From positions 30,359 through 94,358 of the forward strand of contig NZ_NCSM01000081.1 of NCBI RefSeq assembly GCF_002224125.1: DNA of 64,000 bases. Direction: 5' to 3'. The notes beneath the pieces are model-generated. The model saw only the letters and a program-made list of their open reading frames with translations, was not told the DNA's origin and searched no databases. This document shows, piece after piece, positions 8,606 to 16,259 of the stretch (positions are counted from its first letter, which is position 1; each line of letters opens with the position of its first letter). Origin of the DNA: Streptomyces sp. NBS 14/10. GTDB taxonomy: Bacteria; Actinomycetota; Actinomycetes; Streptomycetales; Streptomycetaceae. Both the position numbers and the translations under genes were made by a program.

Positions 8606-8634
8606 ATCTTACGTAGATTGAATCTTACTTAGAT
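8606..8634. repeat. Two 13-bp direct repeats in ATPase promoter region
   Basis: ATCTTACGTAGAT (8606-8618) and ATCTTACTTAGAT (8622-8634) match at 12 of 13 positions with a 16-bp period. They form an AT-rich island 36-64 bases upstream of the AAA ATPase start in an otherwise GC-rich region. Tandem binding sites for a repressor, or a duplicated promoter element, are the simplest readings. Confidence 0.5.
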
Positions 8635-8716
8635 GGTAGCTCCCTTTCTTGGGTAACGCAGGCGATTCCGGAAAGGCCGACACGTCTGCCTACGCGCGGG
8701 TGCGCTTTCCCGCAGG

Positions 8717-8800
8717 TCAGCCCTCGACCTCCCAGCCGTCTACACGTTTCGCGTAGATCTTGAGCAGCACCTCGACCGAGTGTCCGGCCCGCGCAGCTGA
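8717..8800 (-). pseudogene. Tyrosine integrase, C-terminal remnant
   Basis: Reading the minus strand from 8800 to the TGA at 8717-8719 gives AGHSVEVLLKIYAKRVDG and a short acidic tail. This matches the C-terminal end of Streptomyces phage/ICE-type site-specific recombinases (usual form AGHSVxVLLxxYAKxxDG), which carries the end of the catalytic domain near the active tyrosine. Upstream the frame soon loses similarity and no start is available, so only about 27 codons survive. It marks the decayed edge of an integrated element and supports an island origin for the DNA to its left. Confidence 0.65.
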
Positions 8801-8846
8801 TCGGCCATCGCCCAGAGAAGGAACCGGACGAGAAAATGATGGGAAC

Positions 8847-9710
8847 TCAGACGCCGAGTGCCCGCCGGAACACGTCCGCGTGTGCGGCGCACCAGGTGGC
8901 GAAGGTGCGTGGCTTGCGGGCGAGGAGTTTCTCGACGGTGTCCGTCCGGAGTCCGGCGGTGTCGGCGCGCATGAGGGTGAACCCTTCCACCAAGGCCTCG
9001 GCGAGGGCCGGCGGTGCTCCGTGGGGGAAGCGGGACCGTACGGCCTCGGCGGCTGTGGCCACCTCGCGGATCTCGATGGCGGTCCCGATCGTTTCCGTGA
9101 GAATGCGGACCTGGTCGGCGACGGTGAGCGTTTCCGCGCCGGTGAGGACGTATTCCTCGCCCTGATGGCCGTCCTGGGTCAGGGCGAGGGCGGCCACCGC
9201 GGCGATGTCCGCGGGGTCGATGGGCGCGTAGCGGCCGGGGCCGATGGGGTCGAGGACGTAGCGGGCTTCGCGGAGGGTGGGCAGCCAGTCCAGGGCGTTG
9301 GTCATGAAGCCGCCGGGGCGCAGAAAGGTGGCCGGGATGCCGGAGGCGCGGACGAGGTTTTCGCGTTCGTGGTGCCAGCGGCCCATGGCGGGCATGGGGT
9401 CGCCCAGGACGTTGAAGGAGGACAGGTGCACGATGTGGCGCACTCCGGCGGCCCGGGCGGCGGCGACGGCGTGTGCTGTGTGGGCGGTGCCGATGCCCGG
9501 GGTGAGCAGGAACAGGCGGTCTGCGCCGTGGAAGGCGGAGGTGAGTGTCGTCGGTTTGTCCAGGTCGGCCACGACGCGCTCGGCTCGCTGGGGCAGGTCG
9601 GCGGCGCGGGCGGGGTCGCGCAGGAGGATGCGGAATTCGGCGCCTTGTGCGTCGAGTTGGCGGACGAGTTCGCGGCCGATGTTTCCGGTGGCTCCGGTGA
9701 GCAGTAGCAT
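8847..9710 (-). CDS. NmrA-type NAD(P)H-binding reductase
   Basis: A 287-residue atypical short-chain dehydrogenase. It opens MLLLTGATGNIGRELVRQL, a Rossmann TGxxGxxG loop at residues 5-12. Later features include VRHIVHLSSFNVLG and an extended C-terminal substrate region (PATFLRPGGFMTNALDW). The YxxxK catalytic pair of classical dehydrogenases is not apparent, which is usual for NmrA/YtfG-like proteins that act as redox sensors or quinone reductases. It is transcribed away from a MarR regulator, with a short intergenic region containing palindromes, so it is probably that regulator's target. Confidence 0.85.
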   Translation of the reverse strand: MLLLTGATGNIGRELVRQLDAQGAEFRILLRDPARAADLPQRAERVVADLDKPTTLTSAFHGADRLFLLTPGIGTAHTAHAVAAARAAGVRHIVHLSSFNVLGDPMPAMGRWHHERENLVRASGIPATFLRPGGFMTNALDWLPTLREARYVLDPIGPGRYAPIDPADIAAVAALALTQDGHQGEEYVLTGAETLTVADQVRILTETIGTAIEIREVATAAEAVRSRFPHGAPPALAEALVEGFTLMRADTAGLRTDTVEKLLARKPRTFATWCAAHADVFRRALGV

Positions 9711-9723
9711 GGCACTCCTTCGA

Positions 9724-9741
9724 TCATTTGCCGGTTAATGA
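9724..9741. promoter_or_regulatory. Palindrome in NmrA/MarR intergenic region
   Basis: TCATT (9724-9728) and AATGA (9737-9741) flank a CCGG-centred spacer, forming an 18-bp imperfect palindrome 14 bases before the reductase start. A second pair, AGCCG (9776-9780) and CGGCT (9790-9794), lies nearer the MarR gene. MarR proteins bind palindromes of this size, so these are candidate operators controlling both genes. Confidence 0.45.
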
Positions 9742-9853
9742 GTCCATCGGGCCGGACGTTAGCCGGGAAATGATTAGCCGTCAAACGATCGGCTGGCGGC
9801 GTCGGGTGCCTCGTCCCGTCCCGTCCCGTACGTCGCCTCACCGAAAGGCCGCG

Positions 9854-10312
9854 ATGCCCGAGTTCCTGGACTTGCACAGCAAGACATCGAAGACCCTGCG
9901 GGCCCTGGCCGAGCGCGGCATGCGGGAGCACGGCCTCCACCTCGGCCAGAACCACCTCCTCGCGGCCCTCTGGGAACACGACGGCCGCACCCCGGGCGAG
10001 ATCGCCTCCGCGCTCCACGTCACCACCCCCACCGTCACCAAGATGGCCACCCGCATGGCCGCCACCGGCCTGCTCACCCGGCGCCCCGACGACCGGGACA
10101 GCCGCCTCGTCAGGCTGTGGCTCACCGACGCCGGACGCGCCCTGCAACAACCGGTCGAGCAGGAACGCCGACGCATGGAGGAAGCCGTGACCGCGGACCT
10201 CACCGACGCCGAGCGGCAGCACCTGCTCAGCGCGCTGACAAAGGTCCACCGCGCCGCGAGCGACCTCCTGGACACACCAGGCCCCCGAGAAAACGGCTCG
10301 ATCACCACCTGA
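9854..10312 (+). CDS. MarR-family transcriptional regulator
   Basis: A 152-residue winged-helix regulator. The recognition region is HDGRTPGEIASALHVTTPTVTKMATRMAATGLLTRRPDDRDSRLVRLWLT, with the conserved D-x-R-D wing motif. I start at ATG 9854 (MPEFLDLHSK) with a GAAAGG site at 9843-9848; the longer frame from 9728 would read through the promoter region. It is divergent from the NmrA-type reductase and probably represses it in response to a small phenolic or electrophilic ligand, which cannot be identified from sequence. Confidence 0.88.
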   Translation: MPEFLDLHSKTSKTLRALAERGMREHGLHLGQNHLLAALWEHDGRTPGEIASALHVTTPTVTKMATRMAATGLLTRRPDDRDSRLVRLWLTDAGRALQQPVEQERRRMEEAVTADLTDAERQHLLSALTKVHRAASDLLDTPGPRENGSITT

Positions 10313-10861
10313 CGCGACGGAGCCCGCAAAACCCCGTACAGCCACAGCCAAGCGCAAACCGCCAGCTCACCCGACCGGGGAGCAACGACGTCACGCCAAA
10401 GGCGCACATCGCACATGTACGGCGGTGCAGATCCGGCCGGGTGCAGGTGCGAAGGGCCACTGTTCCCGCTCCAGGTGGCCACGGTGCGGGACATTCTCGC
10501 GGACTGCCAGGGTGTCGTGCGGTGGGGGGCGTCCGGTTCGGCTGGGGCCGCTTCGGCGACCTGGCTTTGCGCGGCCGGGCACTCATGCGGTCGGGAACAC
10601 GGCTGTAGAGCGAACGCGACGGCGCGACCAAGACCCGTAACGGCTGCGCCCCCGTATCGGCTCCGGACGTGTCTGGACAAGCCACATGCCACATGCCACG
10701 ACATGCAGGGCGGATTCCAGGCTGCTCCGCGTCCCGGTGCACTACTACAACACGGAGGAACAAGTGCTGGCCGCCGACTCGGAGGGCTGTTCGGCGAAAA
10801 GCGACGCCGGCCCGTTTCGGTTGAGGTTTCGCCTCTGTCTCACCGAGCACTCCCATCGCAA

Positions 10862-10875
10862 TGGGAGCGCTCCCA
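10862..10875. promoter_or_regulatory. CebR box (perfect TGGGAGCGCTCCCA)
   Basis: The sequence TGGGAGCGCTCCCA, extended to an 18-bp perfect palindrome AATGGGAGCGCTCCCATT (10860-10877), is the known operator of CebR, the LacI-family repressor of cellulose/cellobiose use in Streptomyces. It lies 53-66 bases upstream of the LPMO start. Extra half-sites (CTCCCAT) flank it on both sides. Repression would be relieved by cello-oligosaccharides. The remainder of 10313-10859 shows no gene that I can support. Confidence 0.9.
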
Positions 10876-10927
10876 TTCGCTCCCATTGCCCATCGGCGCA
10901 ATCCCCCCACGGACGATGGAGATCGCC

Positions 10928-11596
10928 ATGAATTGTCATGATCACAGCAATCCCTTACGTTGGGCGCTCCGCGCCCTCGGCTTGCTGTCCACCACGCTGC
11001 TCACCCTGATCCCGTGGACCGGCACCGCCTCCGCCCACGGGTCGGTCATCGACCCCGCGTCCCGCAACTACGGCTGCTGGCTGCGCTGGGCGGACGACTT
11101 TCAGAACCCCGAGATGGCACAGAAAGACCCCATGTGCTGGCAGGCATGGCAGGACAACCCGAACGCCATGTGGAACTGGAACGGCCTGTACCGCAACGGC
11201 CCGGCCGGCAACTTCCCGGCGGTCGTCCCCGACGGCCAGCTGTGCAGCGGCGGACACACCGAAGGCAACCGCTACAACTCGCTGGACACCGTGGGCGCAT
11301 GGCAGACGACGAACATCGGCAACAAGTTCACGGTGAAGCTGTACGACCAGGCCAGCCACGGCGCGGACTACTTCCTGGTCTATGTCAGCCGGCAGGGCTA
11401 CGACCCCACCACGCAGCCGCTGAAGTGGAGCGACCTGCAGCAGGTGGCCAAGACCGGCAAGTACGGCCCCAGCCAGAACTACTCGATCGACGTCAGCACC
11501 TCGGGCTACACCGGGCGCCACGTCGTCTACACCATCTGGCAGGCCTCGCACATGGACCAGGCGTATTTCCTGTGCAGTGACGTGAACTTCACCTGA
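10928..11596 (+). CDS. Secreted AA10 lytic polysaccharide monooxygenase (cellulose-active type)
   Basis: A 222-residue copper enzyme that oxidatively cleaves crystalline cellulose and possibly chitin. The signal peptide (residues 1-36) ends TASA, exposing His37 as the N-terminal copper ligand; the second ligand is His144 in DQASHGADYFLVY. The single catalytic domain closes with MDQAYFLCSDV, whose Phe is near the axial site. There is no carbohydrate-binding module. The sequence closely resembles Streptomyces LPMO10B, from memory (SCO0643). ATG 10928 follows GGAG by 6 bases. The CebR box upstream agrees with a cellulose role. A strong terminator follows, so it is monocistronic. Confidence 0.93.
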   Translation: MNCHDHSNPLRWALRALGLLSTTLLTLIPWTGTASAHGSVIDPASRNYGCWLRWADDFQNPEMAQKDPMCWQAWQDNPNAMWNWNGLYRNGPAGNFPAVVPDGQLCSGGHTEGNRYNSLDTVGAWQTTNIGNKFTVKLYDQASHGADYFLVYVSRQGYDPTTQPLKWSDLQQVAKTGKYGPSQNYSIDVSTSGYTGRHVVYTIWQASHMDQAYFLCSDVNFT

Positions 11597-11627
11597 GCCA
11601 CCCACCACCAGCAGCAGCGCACGAAGG

Positions 11628-11658
11628 GCGGCCCGCCGAGAGTCTGGCGGGCCGCTTT
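11628..11658 (+). terminator. Rho-independent terminator after LPMO gene
   Basis: A perfect 10-bp stem GCGGCCCGCC / GGCGGGCCGC with an 8-base loop, followed by TTT, lies 31 bases past the LPMO stop. Confidence 0.85.
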
Positions 11659-11740
11659 GGCTTGCGGCGGCATCCCCGCGTCCCCGGGTGAACGTTTCCC
11701 GGCGTTGCTCCGTCATCAGGGAAACGAGGAGGGACCGCGG

Positions 11741-12280
11741 ATGGCCGGATGGCGCAGAGCAAGATCGGTCAGCCCGGACGAGTCGTCGCCGCTGACCGAG
11801 CCGGAGTACGTCAAGCGGGTGCGCGCGATGCTCGTCCTGGGTGGTGTGCCCTGGGACCAGCTCGACGACGGGGTTCAGCAAGTGAGGCTGAAACTGCTGG
11901 AGGAGCAGGCCAAGCCGGGGCAGCCGGTGATCCGCGAACCGATGGCGTGGCTCACGGCGGTCGCATCCCGGGTCGCGGTCGACTGGCACCGGGCCAGGAC
12001 CAGGGACGCGGGCCTGCGCGAGCGGCTGGCCGCGCGCTGGTCGCGGCGTCCTCCGGCGGAGCATCCCGAAGAGCATCGCGTCCTGGCGCTGACGGTGGCC
12101 CGTGGGCTGGAAGGGCTGTCAGCCGTGCAGCGGCAGGTGCTGACACTGCGTTATTACGCGGATCTGCCCGTGCGCGATATCGCGGTGCTGCTGGACGTAC
12201 CGGAGGGCACGGTCAAAAGCCGACTTCACAGCGCCGTTGCCGCGCTGCGGAAACAACTCCACGACATGGAGGTGATCTGA
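11741..12280 (+). CDS. ECF-type RNA polymerase sigma factor
   Basis: A 179-residue sigma-70 family protein. The region 2-like part (YVKRVRAMLVLGGVPWDQLDDGVQQVRLKLLE and PMAWLTAVASRVAVDW) is followed by region 4, with ALTVARGLEGLSAVQRQVLTLRY and the helix-turn-helix VPEGTVKSRLHSAVAALRKQL. ATG 11741 follows AGGAGGGA. The stop is separated by one base from the start of the next gene, a membrane protein, so the pair is coupled and resembles a sigma/anti-sigma unit. The inducing signal and target promoters are unknown. Confidence 0.85.
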   Translation: MAGWRRARSVSPDESSPLTEPEYVKRVRAMLVLGGVPWDQLDDGVQQVRLKLLEEQAKPGQPVIREPMAWLTAVASRVAVDWHRARTRDAGLRERLAARWSRRPPAEHPEEHRVLALTVARGLEGLSAVQRQVLTLRYYADLPVRDIAVLLDVPEGTVKSRLHSAVAALRKQLHDMEVI

Positions 12281-12281
12281 G

Positions 12282-12920
12282 ATGGCCGACACCGCTGATG
12301 TGACGGAGCCGACGGAATCGGAAGAGAACGATCTGCGGCTGGCGCTGCGAATGATCGGCGAAGAGGCCGGCCGGGCCGACGTACCGCCACGACCCGCTCC
12401 TCGCACCATGTGGTGGCGGCGCCGGGGCACGGTCGGGGGTGTCCTCGTGGCCGCGGCGGCGTTGAGCGTCGGGGCGCTGTTCTTCTGGCTGGTGGACGGC
12501 CGCTCGGTCCGGTCGTCCGGCGGCGCCGACGGGCGGGGGCTGACGAACGTCCAGGAGGTCGCCTGTGCCCGGATCGCCGCCGAGGGCGAGGTGGTCTCGG
12601 TACGCGACGCCTCGCGGCCCCACCAGGTCGTCGTGACCCTGGCCGTGCAGAACTGGATCAAACCCGAGCGGGGAGCGAAGGAGATCGAAATCAACACCGT
12701 CGACCCCGAGTGGCTGGAGGAAGAGCCCTTCAAGGCGGGCCAACATCTGCTGATCGTTGACATGGGCCGTCCCGACGGCGAGGTCAACTACTACCAGGGC
12801 CGCCATGCCAAGTGGGAGCGAGAGGTGTTCAAGCGCTACCTTCCCAAGGCGGCGAAGACGGAGTGCCCGGCCTTCTGGCGGGAGCGGGACGATGGCGGCG
12901 CTGTGCCGCCGGACAGCTGA
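12282..12920 (+). CDS. Single-pass membrane protein, putative sigma-factor regulator
   Basis: A 212-residue protein without close recognisable family. A cytoplasmic acidic N-terminus (about residues 1-48) is followed by one membrane segment, GTVGGVLVAAAALSVGALFFWLV (about 49-71), and a 140-residue extracellular domain. The GGAGG ribosome site lies inside the sigma gene, 10 bases before ATG 12282. Topology and coupling suggest an anti-sigma or sensor role, but there is no zinc-finger HxxxCxxC motif. The exterior contains EVACARIAAEGEVVSV and two cysteines that could pair. Confidence 0.65.
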   Translation: MADTADVTEPTESEENDLRLALRMIGEEAGRADVPPRPAPRTMWWRRRGTVGGVLVAAAALSVGALFFWLVDGRSVRSSGGADGRGLTNVQEVACARIAAEGEVVSVRDASRPHQVVVTLAVQNWIKPERGAKEIEINTVDPEWLEEEPFKAGQHLLIVDMGRPDGEVNYYQGRHAKWEREVFKRYLPKAAKTECPAFWRERDDGGAVPPDS

Positions 12921-13036
12921 CCGGCTGTCGACGCGAGCCGACGGATCGTACGGCGGCGCCGGACAGGCCGTCAGTGCGCTCCGTCTCTCACGCTCGCACC
13001 TGCCTGGATGGCCCGCTACGAGCGTGCGGACGACGG

Positions 13037-13064
13037 CGTTAGCGGGACGTTAGTGGAGCGTTAG
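13037..13064. repeat. Three CGTTAG direct repeats at 11-bp spacing
   Basis: CGTTAG occurs at 13037-13042, 13048-13053 and 13059-13064, exactly one helical turn apart. Such phased direct repeats are typical sites for OmpR/PhoP-type response regulators. They lie 91 bases before the small gene at 13155. The rest of 12921-13154 shows no gene. Confidence 0.4.
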
Positions 13065-13154
13065 TCGGGCGGCAGCGGCGCGGCAGCGGGCGGGATCAAT
13101 GTGGTTGTCGTACCGATCAGACTTCTCCGGCGCCCGCCCCTCAGGAGATCCGCC

Positions 13155-13379
13155 ATGCGACCCCTCACCCTCGCCGAATGCCGTGCCCACGCCGTGCAGA
13201 TCACCGCCGTCGCCCTGACCACGGTGGCCGCGCTGACCGTGGTCGTCTGCGGGAGTGTGGACGCTACGGGGCTGCGTACGGAGGGGAACGCGGATCACAG
13301 CCGTGGGACGCAGACGGTCACCGTCGACCCCGTACGGGCCTCGCTCGTCGCTGACACCACCCAACCCATGGGGCGGTAG
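13155..13379 (+). CDS. Small membrane or secreted protein
   Basis: A 74-residue protein with one hydrophobic segment, VQITAVALTTVAALTVVVCG (about residues 14-33), and a polar C-terminal tail. The start ATG 13155 follows AGGAGA at 6-7 bases. The hydrophobic stretch could be a signal anchor or, with the Cys near its end, an atypical lipoprotein signal. No family recognised. It ends 4 bases before the convergent gene on the minus strand. Confidence 0.5.
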   Translation: MRPLTLAECRAHAVQITAVALTTVAALTVVVCGSVDATGLRTEGNADHSRGTQTVTVDPVRASLVADTTQPMGR

Positions 13380-13383
13380 GGGC

Positions 13384-13845
13384 TCACCCCTGCGGGCAGG
13401 GGGCGCCCGGGGCGGAGCGGTTCGGGGAGCAGGGCACCAGCGCCAGGGACAGGAATGACGTGCGGCCGACGTAGAAGCCGACGGACACATCGCCCCCGTG
13501 CGTCAGCGTGTCCGCGGCCGTGGCGACCAGGCGGGACAGCCGGGCCGTGTCCGCCTGCTGCTGGGAGTGGAAGCCCGGGGCGTGTTCGGTGAGCTGTCCG
13601 CCCAGCCAGGCGGCGGCGTCCTTGGGCTCCTCGAAAGTCTCCCGGATGAGGCCGGGCGTCTTGAGCAGCCAGTGTGCGGTCTCTGTCGGGGGCAGCTCCG
13701 AGCGTCTGAAGGCGTCGACCTGCTGGCGGTGGTGCTCCTGGTCCTCCGGGGTGACCGGGGGCCTGGGGCGGTCCGGTGGGCGGCGGAGTGCGTCCCGGTC
13801 GAACAGTTCCTTCTCGCCCAGCCAGGAATACGCGTGGATGTGCAC
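13384..13845 (-). CDS. Hypothetical protein
   Basis: A 153-residue soluble protein starting at GTG 13845 (MHIHAYSWLGEKELFDRD). It is rich in charged residues, with no membrane segment or recognisable motif; the C-terminus contains VSVGFYVGRTSFLSLALVPC. It lies 37 bases downstream of the DUF427 gene on the same strand and is probably co-transcribed. The ribosome site is weak (GGGAAC region), so the exact start is uncertain. Confidence 0.5.
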   Translation of the reverse strand: MHIHAYSWLGEKELFDRDALRRPPDRPRPPVTPEDQEHHRQQVDAFRRSELPPTETAHWLLKTPGLIRETFEEPKDAAAWLGGQLTEHAPGFHSQQQADTARLSRLVATAADTLTHGGDVSVGFYVGRTSFLSLALVPCSPNRSAPGAPCPQG

Positions 13846-13882
13846 GCGACAGCTGTTCCCGCCGTCGCGCCGTCCGTTTCTC

Positions 13883-14287
13883 TCAGTCGGCCTCCTTCAC
13901 CGAGATGTCGGCAACGGTGTCGTAGAACGACAGGTGGTCCTTGATCTCGGCCACGGAGTCGATCGGGTCCGGGTAGGCCCACACCACATCGGGCCGCGGG
14001 CCGCCGCCGCCCTCCGTGCCCAGATACGTCCAGTACGCCGCCTCGCCCTTGAACGGGCAGGTGGTGTGCGTATCGGTCGGCTCGAAGAGGGACAGGTTCA
14101 CGTCCTGCGGGGGCAGGTAGTAGCGGACGGGCAGGCCGGTCTCGGAGAGGAGCAGCGGGCGGCGCGACTCCGCGACGACCCGGCCGTCGATCGTGACCGT
14201 GACGTGCTGGGTGCCGCGGGTCACCTCCACGCGGTGGCCTGTGCCTGTGCCTGTGCCTTTGCCGGTGCCGGGGTGCTGGGTCGTCAT
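13883..14287 (-). CDS. DUF427 domain protein
   Basis: A 134-residue protein of the DUF427 family. The hallmark stretch is ESRRPLLLSETGLPVRYYLPPQDVN, then TTCPFKGEAAYWTY and VVWAYPDPI. Members are small beta-rich cytoplasmic proteins with no proven activity. ATG 14287 follows AGGAGGATCCCC. The N-terminus carries a short Gly/Thr repeat (GTGKGTGTGTG), which is not part of the domain and probably arose by slippage. Confidence 0.85.
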   Translation of the reverse strand: MTTQHPGTGKGTGTGTGHRVEVTRGTQHVTVTIDGRVVAESRRPLLLSETGLPVRYYLPPQDVNLSLFEPTDTHTTCPFKGEAAYWTYLGTEGGGGPRPDVVWAYPDPIDSVAEIKDHLSFYDTVADISVKEAD

Positions 14288-14369
14288 GGGGATCCTCCTG
14301 CGGTGGGCGTTCCGAGCGGTTCCTCATGTACGTCAACGCAGACCCCGGGCCGGCGATTCCGCCCCTCCC

Positions 14370-16091
14370 TCAGCTGTCCGTGACCTCGATGAAGATCGGA
14401 TTGGTGTAGCACCAGGTGTCCGCCCACGGGTCGCCGTCGCCCGGCTTGTGCGGGATCGGGCCGTGCGGGTCCACGGCCGCGCCCAGCAGGCCCGTGCCGT
14501 GGCGGTTGCCGTCGCTGCCGCGGAGCCGGAGGTAGCCGGACTCCTCGGCCCTGGCCAGGGGGATCCGCAGGGTGTACGTACCGGTGCGGCCGGATACGTC
14601 CGCCGTATGTACGACGCGGGTGTCCGGGGCGTGCCATGCGTCGCGGTCGCGCGCCGGGCCGCGGACCGCGCCGCGGATCACGTCGAGGTGGGCCAGGCGC
14701 GGCAGGACGCCGTGGAAGTTGGGGCGGGAGGCGGTGGTGACCGTGACCGTCAGGGTCAGCCGCTCGCCGCGGCGGACCCGGAGCCGGCCGCCCAGGGTGA
14801 CCCCGCGGCCCCTGCCGCCCCTGCCGCCCTGGCCGTCGCGGTCGTCGCTCTCGCGGTGCAGCCGTACGTCCAGGGCGTCGATCAGCTGCCCGTGGTCCAC
14901 CCACACCCGCCCGGCCCGCAGCCCGGCCATCACCTGCCGGTAGCCGTACGCCGTCACGCCCACATGCGTACGGCTGAACTGCCCCGGCCAGAAGTCACTG
15001 CCCGGCTGCTCCTTGTCGGTGTTGACCGGGTCGGGCAGCCTGCCCGTGTTGTCGAAGTTCTGGCCGGGCTGCCAGTCGCCGTTGCGCCAGGTGTCGTGGA
15101 CGGTCCGGTGGTTGTCGGAGTTCGTGGTGATCGAAAACAGCCGGCCCTCGGACAGCATCGCGTCCCACAGCCCGCCCACCGTCGCGGTCATCCAGTCGAA
15201 GCCGCCGTACGTGACGTATGCCTCGGCCGGATAGCCGGGCCAGGACTGGGCGGACGGCTTGTTCTCGTACTCCCCGCGGATGGCGGTGGGGCCGCCCCAC
15301 CCCGGCAGAGCCGCGCCCTGGGCGCCCGGGGCACCCTCCGCTCCGATCATGACCTCGGGCGCGGCGTCCCGCCAGGCCCGCAGCTCATGCGGGGAGTCGA
15401 TACCCAGCCGCAGCGGGTGGTTGGCGAGGACCAGCACATCGTCGACGTAACCGCTCTTGCGCTGCTCTGCGAGCCACTTGATGCCCGCGACCGCCAGCGC
15501 CTCGTTCTCGGCGGTGCTGTCGGTGCGGCCCAGCAGCTTGCCGTCGTAGCGGAGCTCGAAGGTGCGCAGCACATCGGCCTCGTGGGGGCCGGGCGGCGAG
15601 AAGACGGTGCCGTGCTCGGCGCCCGGGATGTACCACTCCAGACCCTGGAAAATCAGCATCCGCGGGTTCTCGGCGCGGGCCTTCAGTACGTCGTCGTGTT
15701 CGGCGAGCGCCCCGCCCGCGTTGGCGTGGCCGAAGTTGCTGTGCTCGGTGAAGACCATCCAGTCCAGGCCGAACTGCGCGGCGCGCTGGGCCTGCTGGGA
15801 CGCGGTGTACTTCGCGTCGTGGCTGTAGACCGAGTGCACATGGTGGTCGCCTACCAGGTAGACGAGGTCCGGGTCGCCGGCCGCGCCGCCGTCGGAGGTT
15901 GTCGCGGGCGCCTCGGCGGCCGACGCCGCCGTGGGCGCCAGCGCCATGCCGCCCGCGAAGCCCGCGCCGTACAGGCCCGCGCGGCGCAGCAGCCCGCGCC
16001 GTGAGACGCCCTGCGCGTCCAGCGAGCGGGCCGGTACCTCGGGGTCGGCCCAGCGGGGGAGGGACGGAAGCGGGTCGGTCGGGCGTGGCAT
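14370..16091 (-). CDS. Tat-exported PHP-domain phosphoesterase-like protein
   Basis: A 573-residue exported protein. A twin-arginine signal, SRRGLLRRAGLYGAGFAGG, ends near APTAASA (about residues 28-57). The PHP metallo-hydrolase domain follows: GDHHVHSVYSHDAKYT, WMVFTEHSNFGHAN, IFQGLEWYIPGAEHG, VLANHPLRLG and TNSDNHRT supply the His/Asp/Glu metal ligands. The C-terminal third is beta-rich. Related proteins are annotated as histidinol-phosphatase-like but the substrate is unknown. I use ATG 16091 because GAGGAGA lies upstream; the 42 extra codons of the longer frame look non-coding. A Gly/Arg/Asp-rich slip region lies near residue 420. Confidence 0.82.
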   Translation of the reverse strand: MPRPTDPLPSLPRWADPEVPARSLDAQGVSRRGLLRRAGLYGAGFAGGMALAPTAASAAEAPATTSDGGAAGDPDLVYLVGDHHVHSVYSHDAKYTASQQAQRAAQFGLDWMVFTEHSNFGHANAGGALAEHDDVLKARAENPRMLIFQGLEWYIPGAEHGTVFSPPGPHEADVLRTFELRYDGKLLGRTDSTAENEALAVAGIKWLAEQRKSGYVDDVLVLANHPLRLGIDSPHELRAWRDAAPEVMIGAEGAPGAQGAALPGWGGPTAIRGEYENKPSAQSWPGYPAEAYVTYGGFDWMTATVGGLWDAMLSEGRLFSITTNSDNHRTVHDTWRNGDWQPGQNFDNTGRLPDPVNTDKEQPGSDFWPGQFSRTHVGVTAYGYRQVMAGLRAGRVWVDHGQLIDALDVRLHRESDDRDGQGGRGGRGRGVTLGGRLRVRRGERLTLTVTVTTASRPNFHGVLPRLAHLDVIRGAVRGPARDRDAWHAPDTRVVHTADVSGRTGTYTLRIPLARAEESGYLRLRGSDGNRHGTGLLGAAVDPHGPIPHKPGDGDPWADTWCYTNPIFIEVTDS

Positions 16092-16259
16092 TGGCGCATC
16101 TCCTCGTTCGGGCCGGCCGGGCCGGTCTGTTCCGTTCCGTTTCCGGACCGGTGCCGGGTGACCGTACGAGGGGGTGGCCACGGGCGCCCCAGCGGCGGGC
16201 GTACGGAGGGTGAACAACCCCCCGGGGCCCCGGCCACGGGGCCTTGGCCCTCGCGCGTG

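Noticed and set aside
10415..10927. N-terminal extension of the LPMO or a separate gene
   Set aside because: The frame is open but passes through the CebR operator; the LPMO has its own ribosome site and signal peptide at 10928.
14193..16004. 603-codon open frame on the + strand
   Set aside because: Antisense to the Tat-signal PHP gene, whose motifs and ribosome site are clear; this frame gives Val/Ala/Arg-rich nonsense typical of GC skew.
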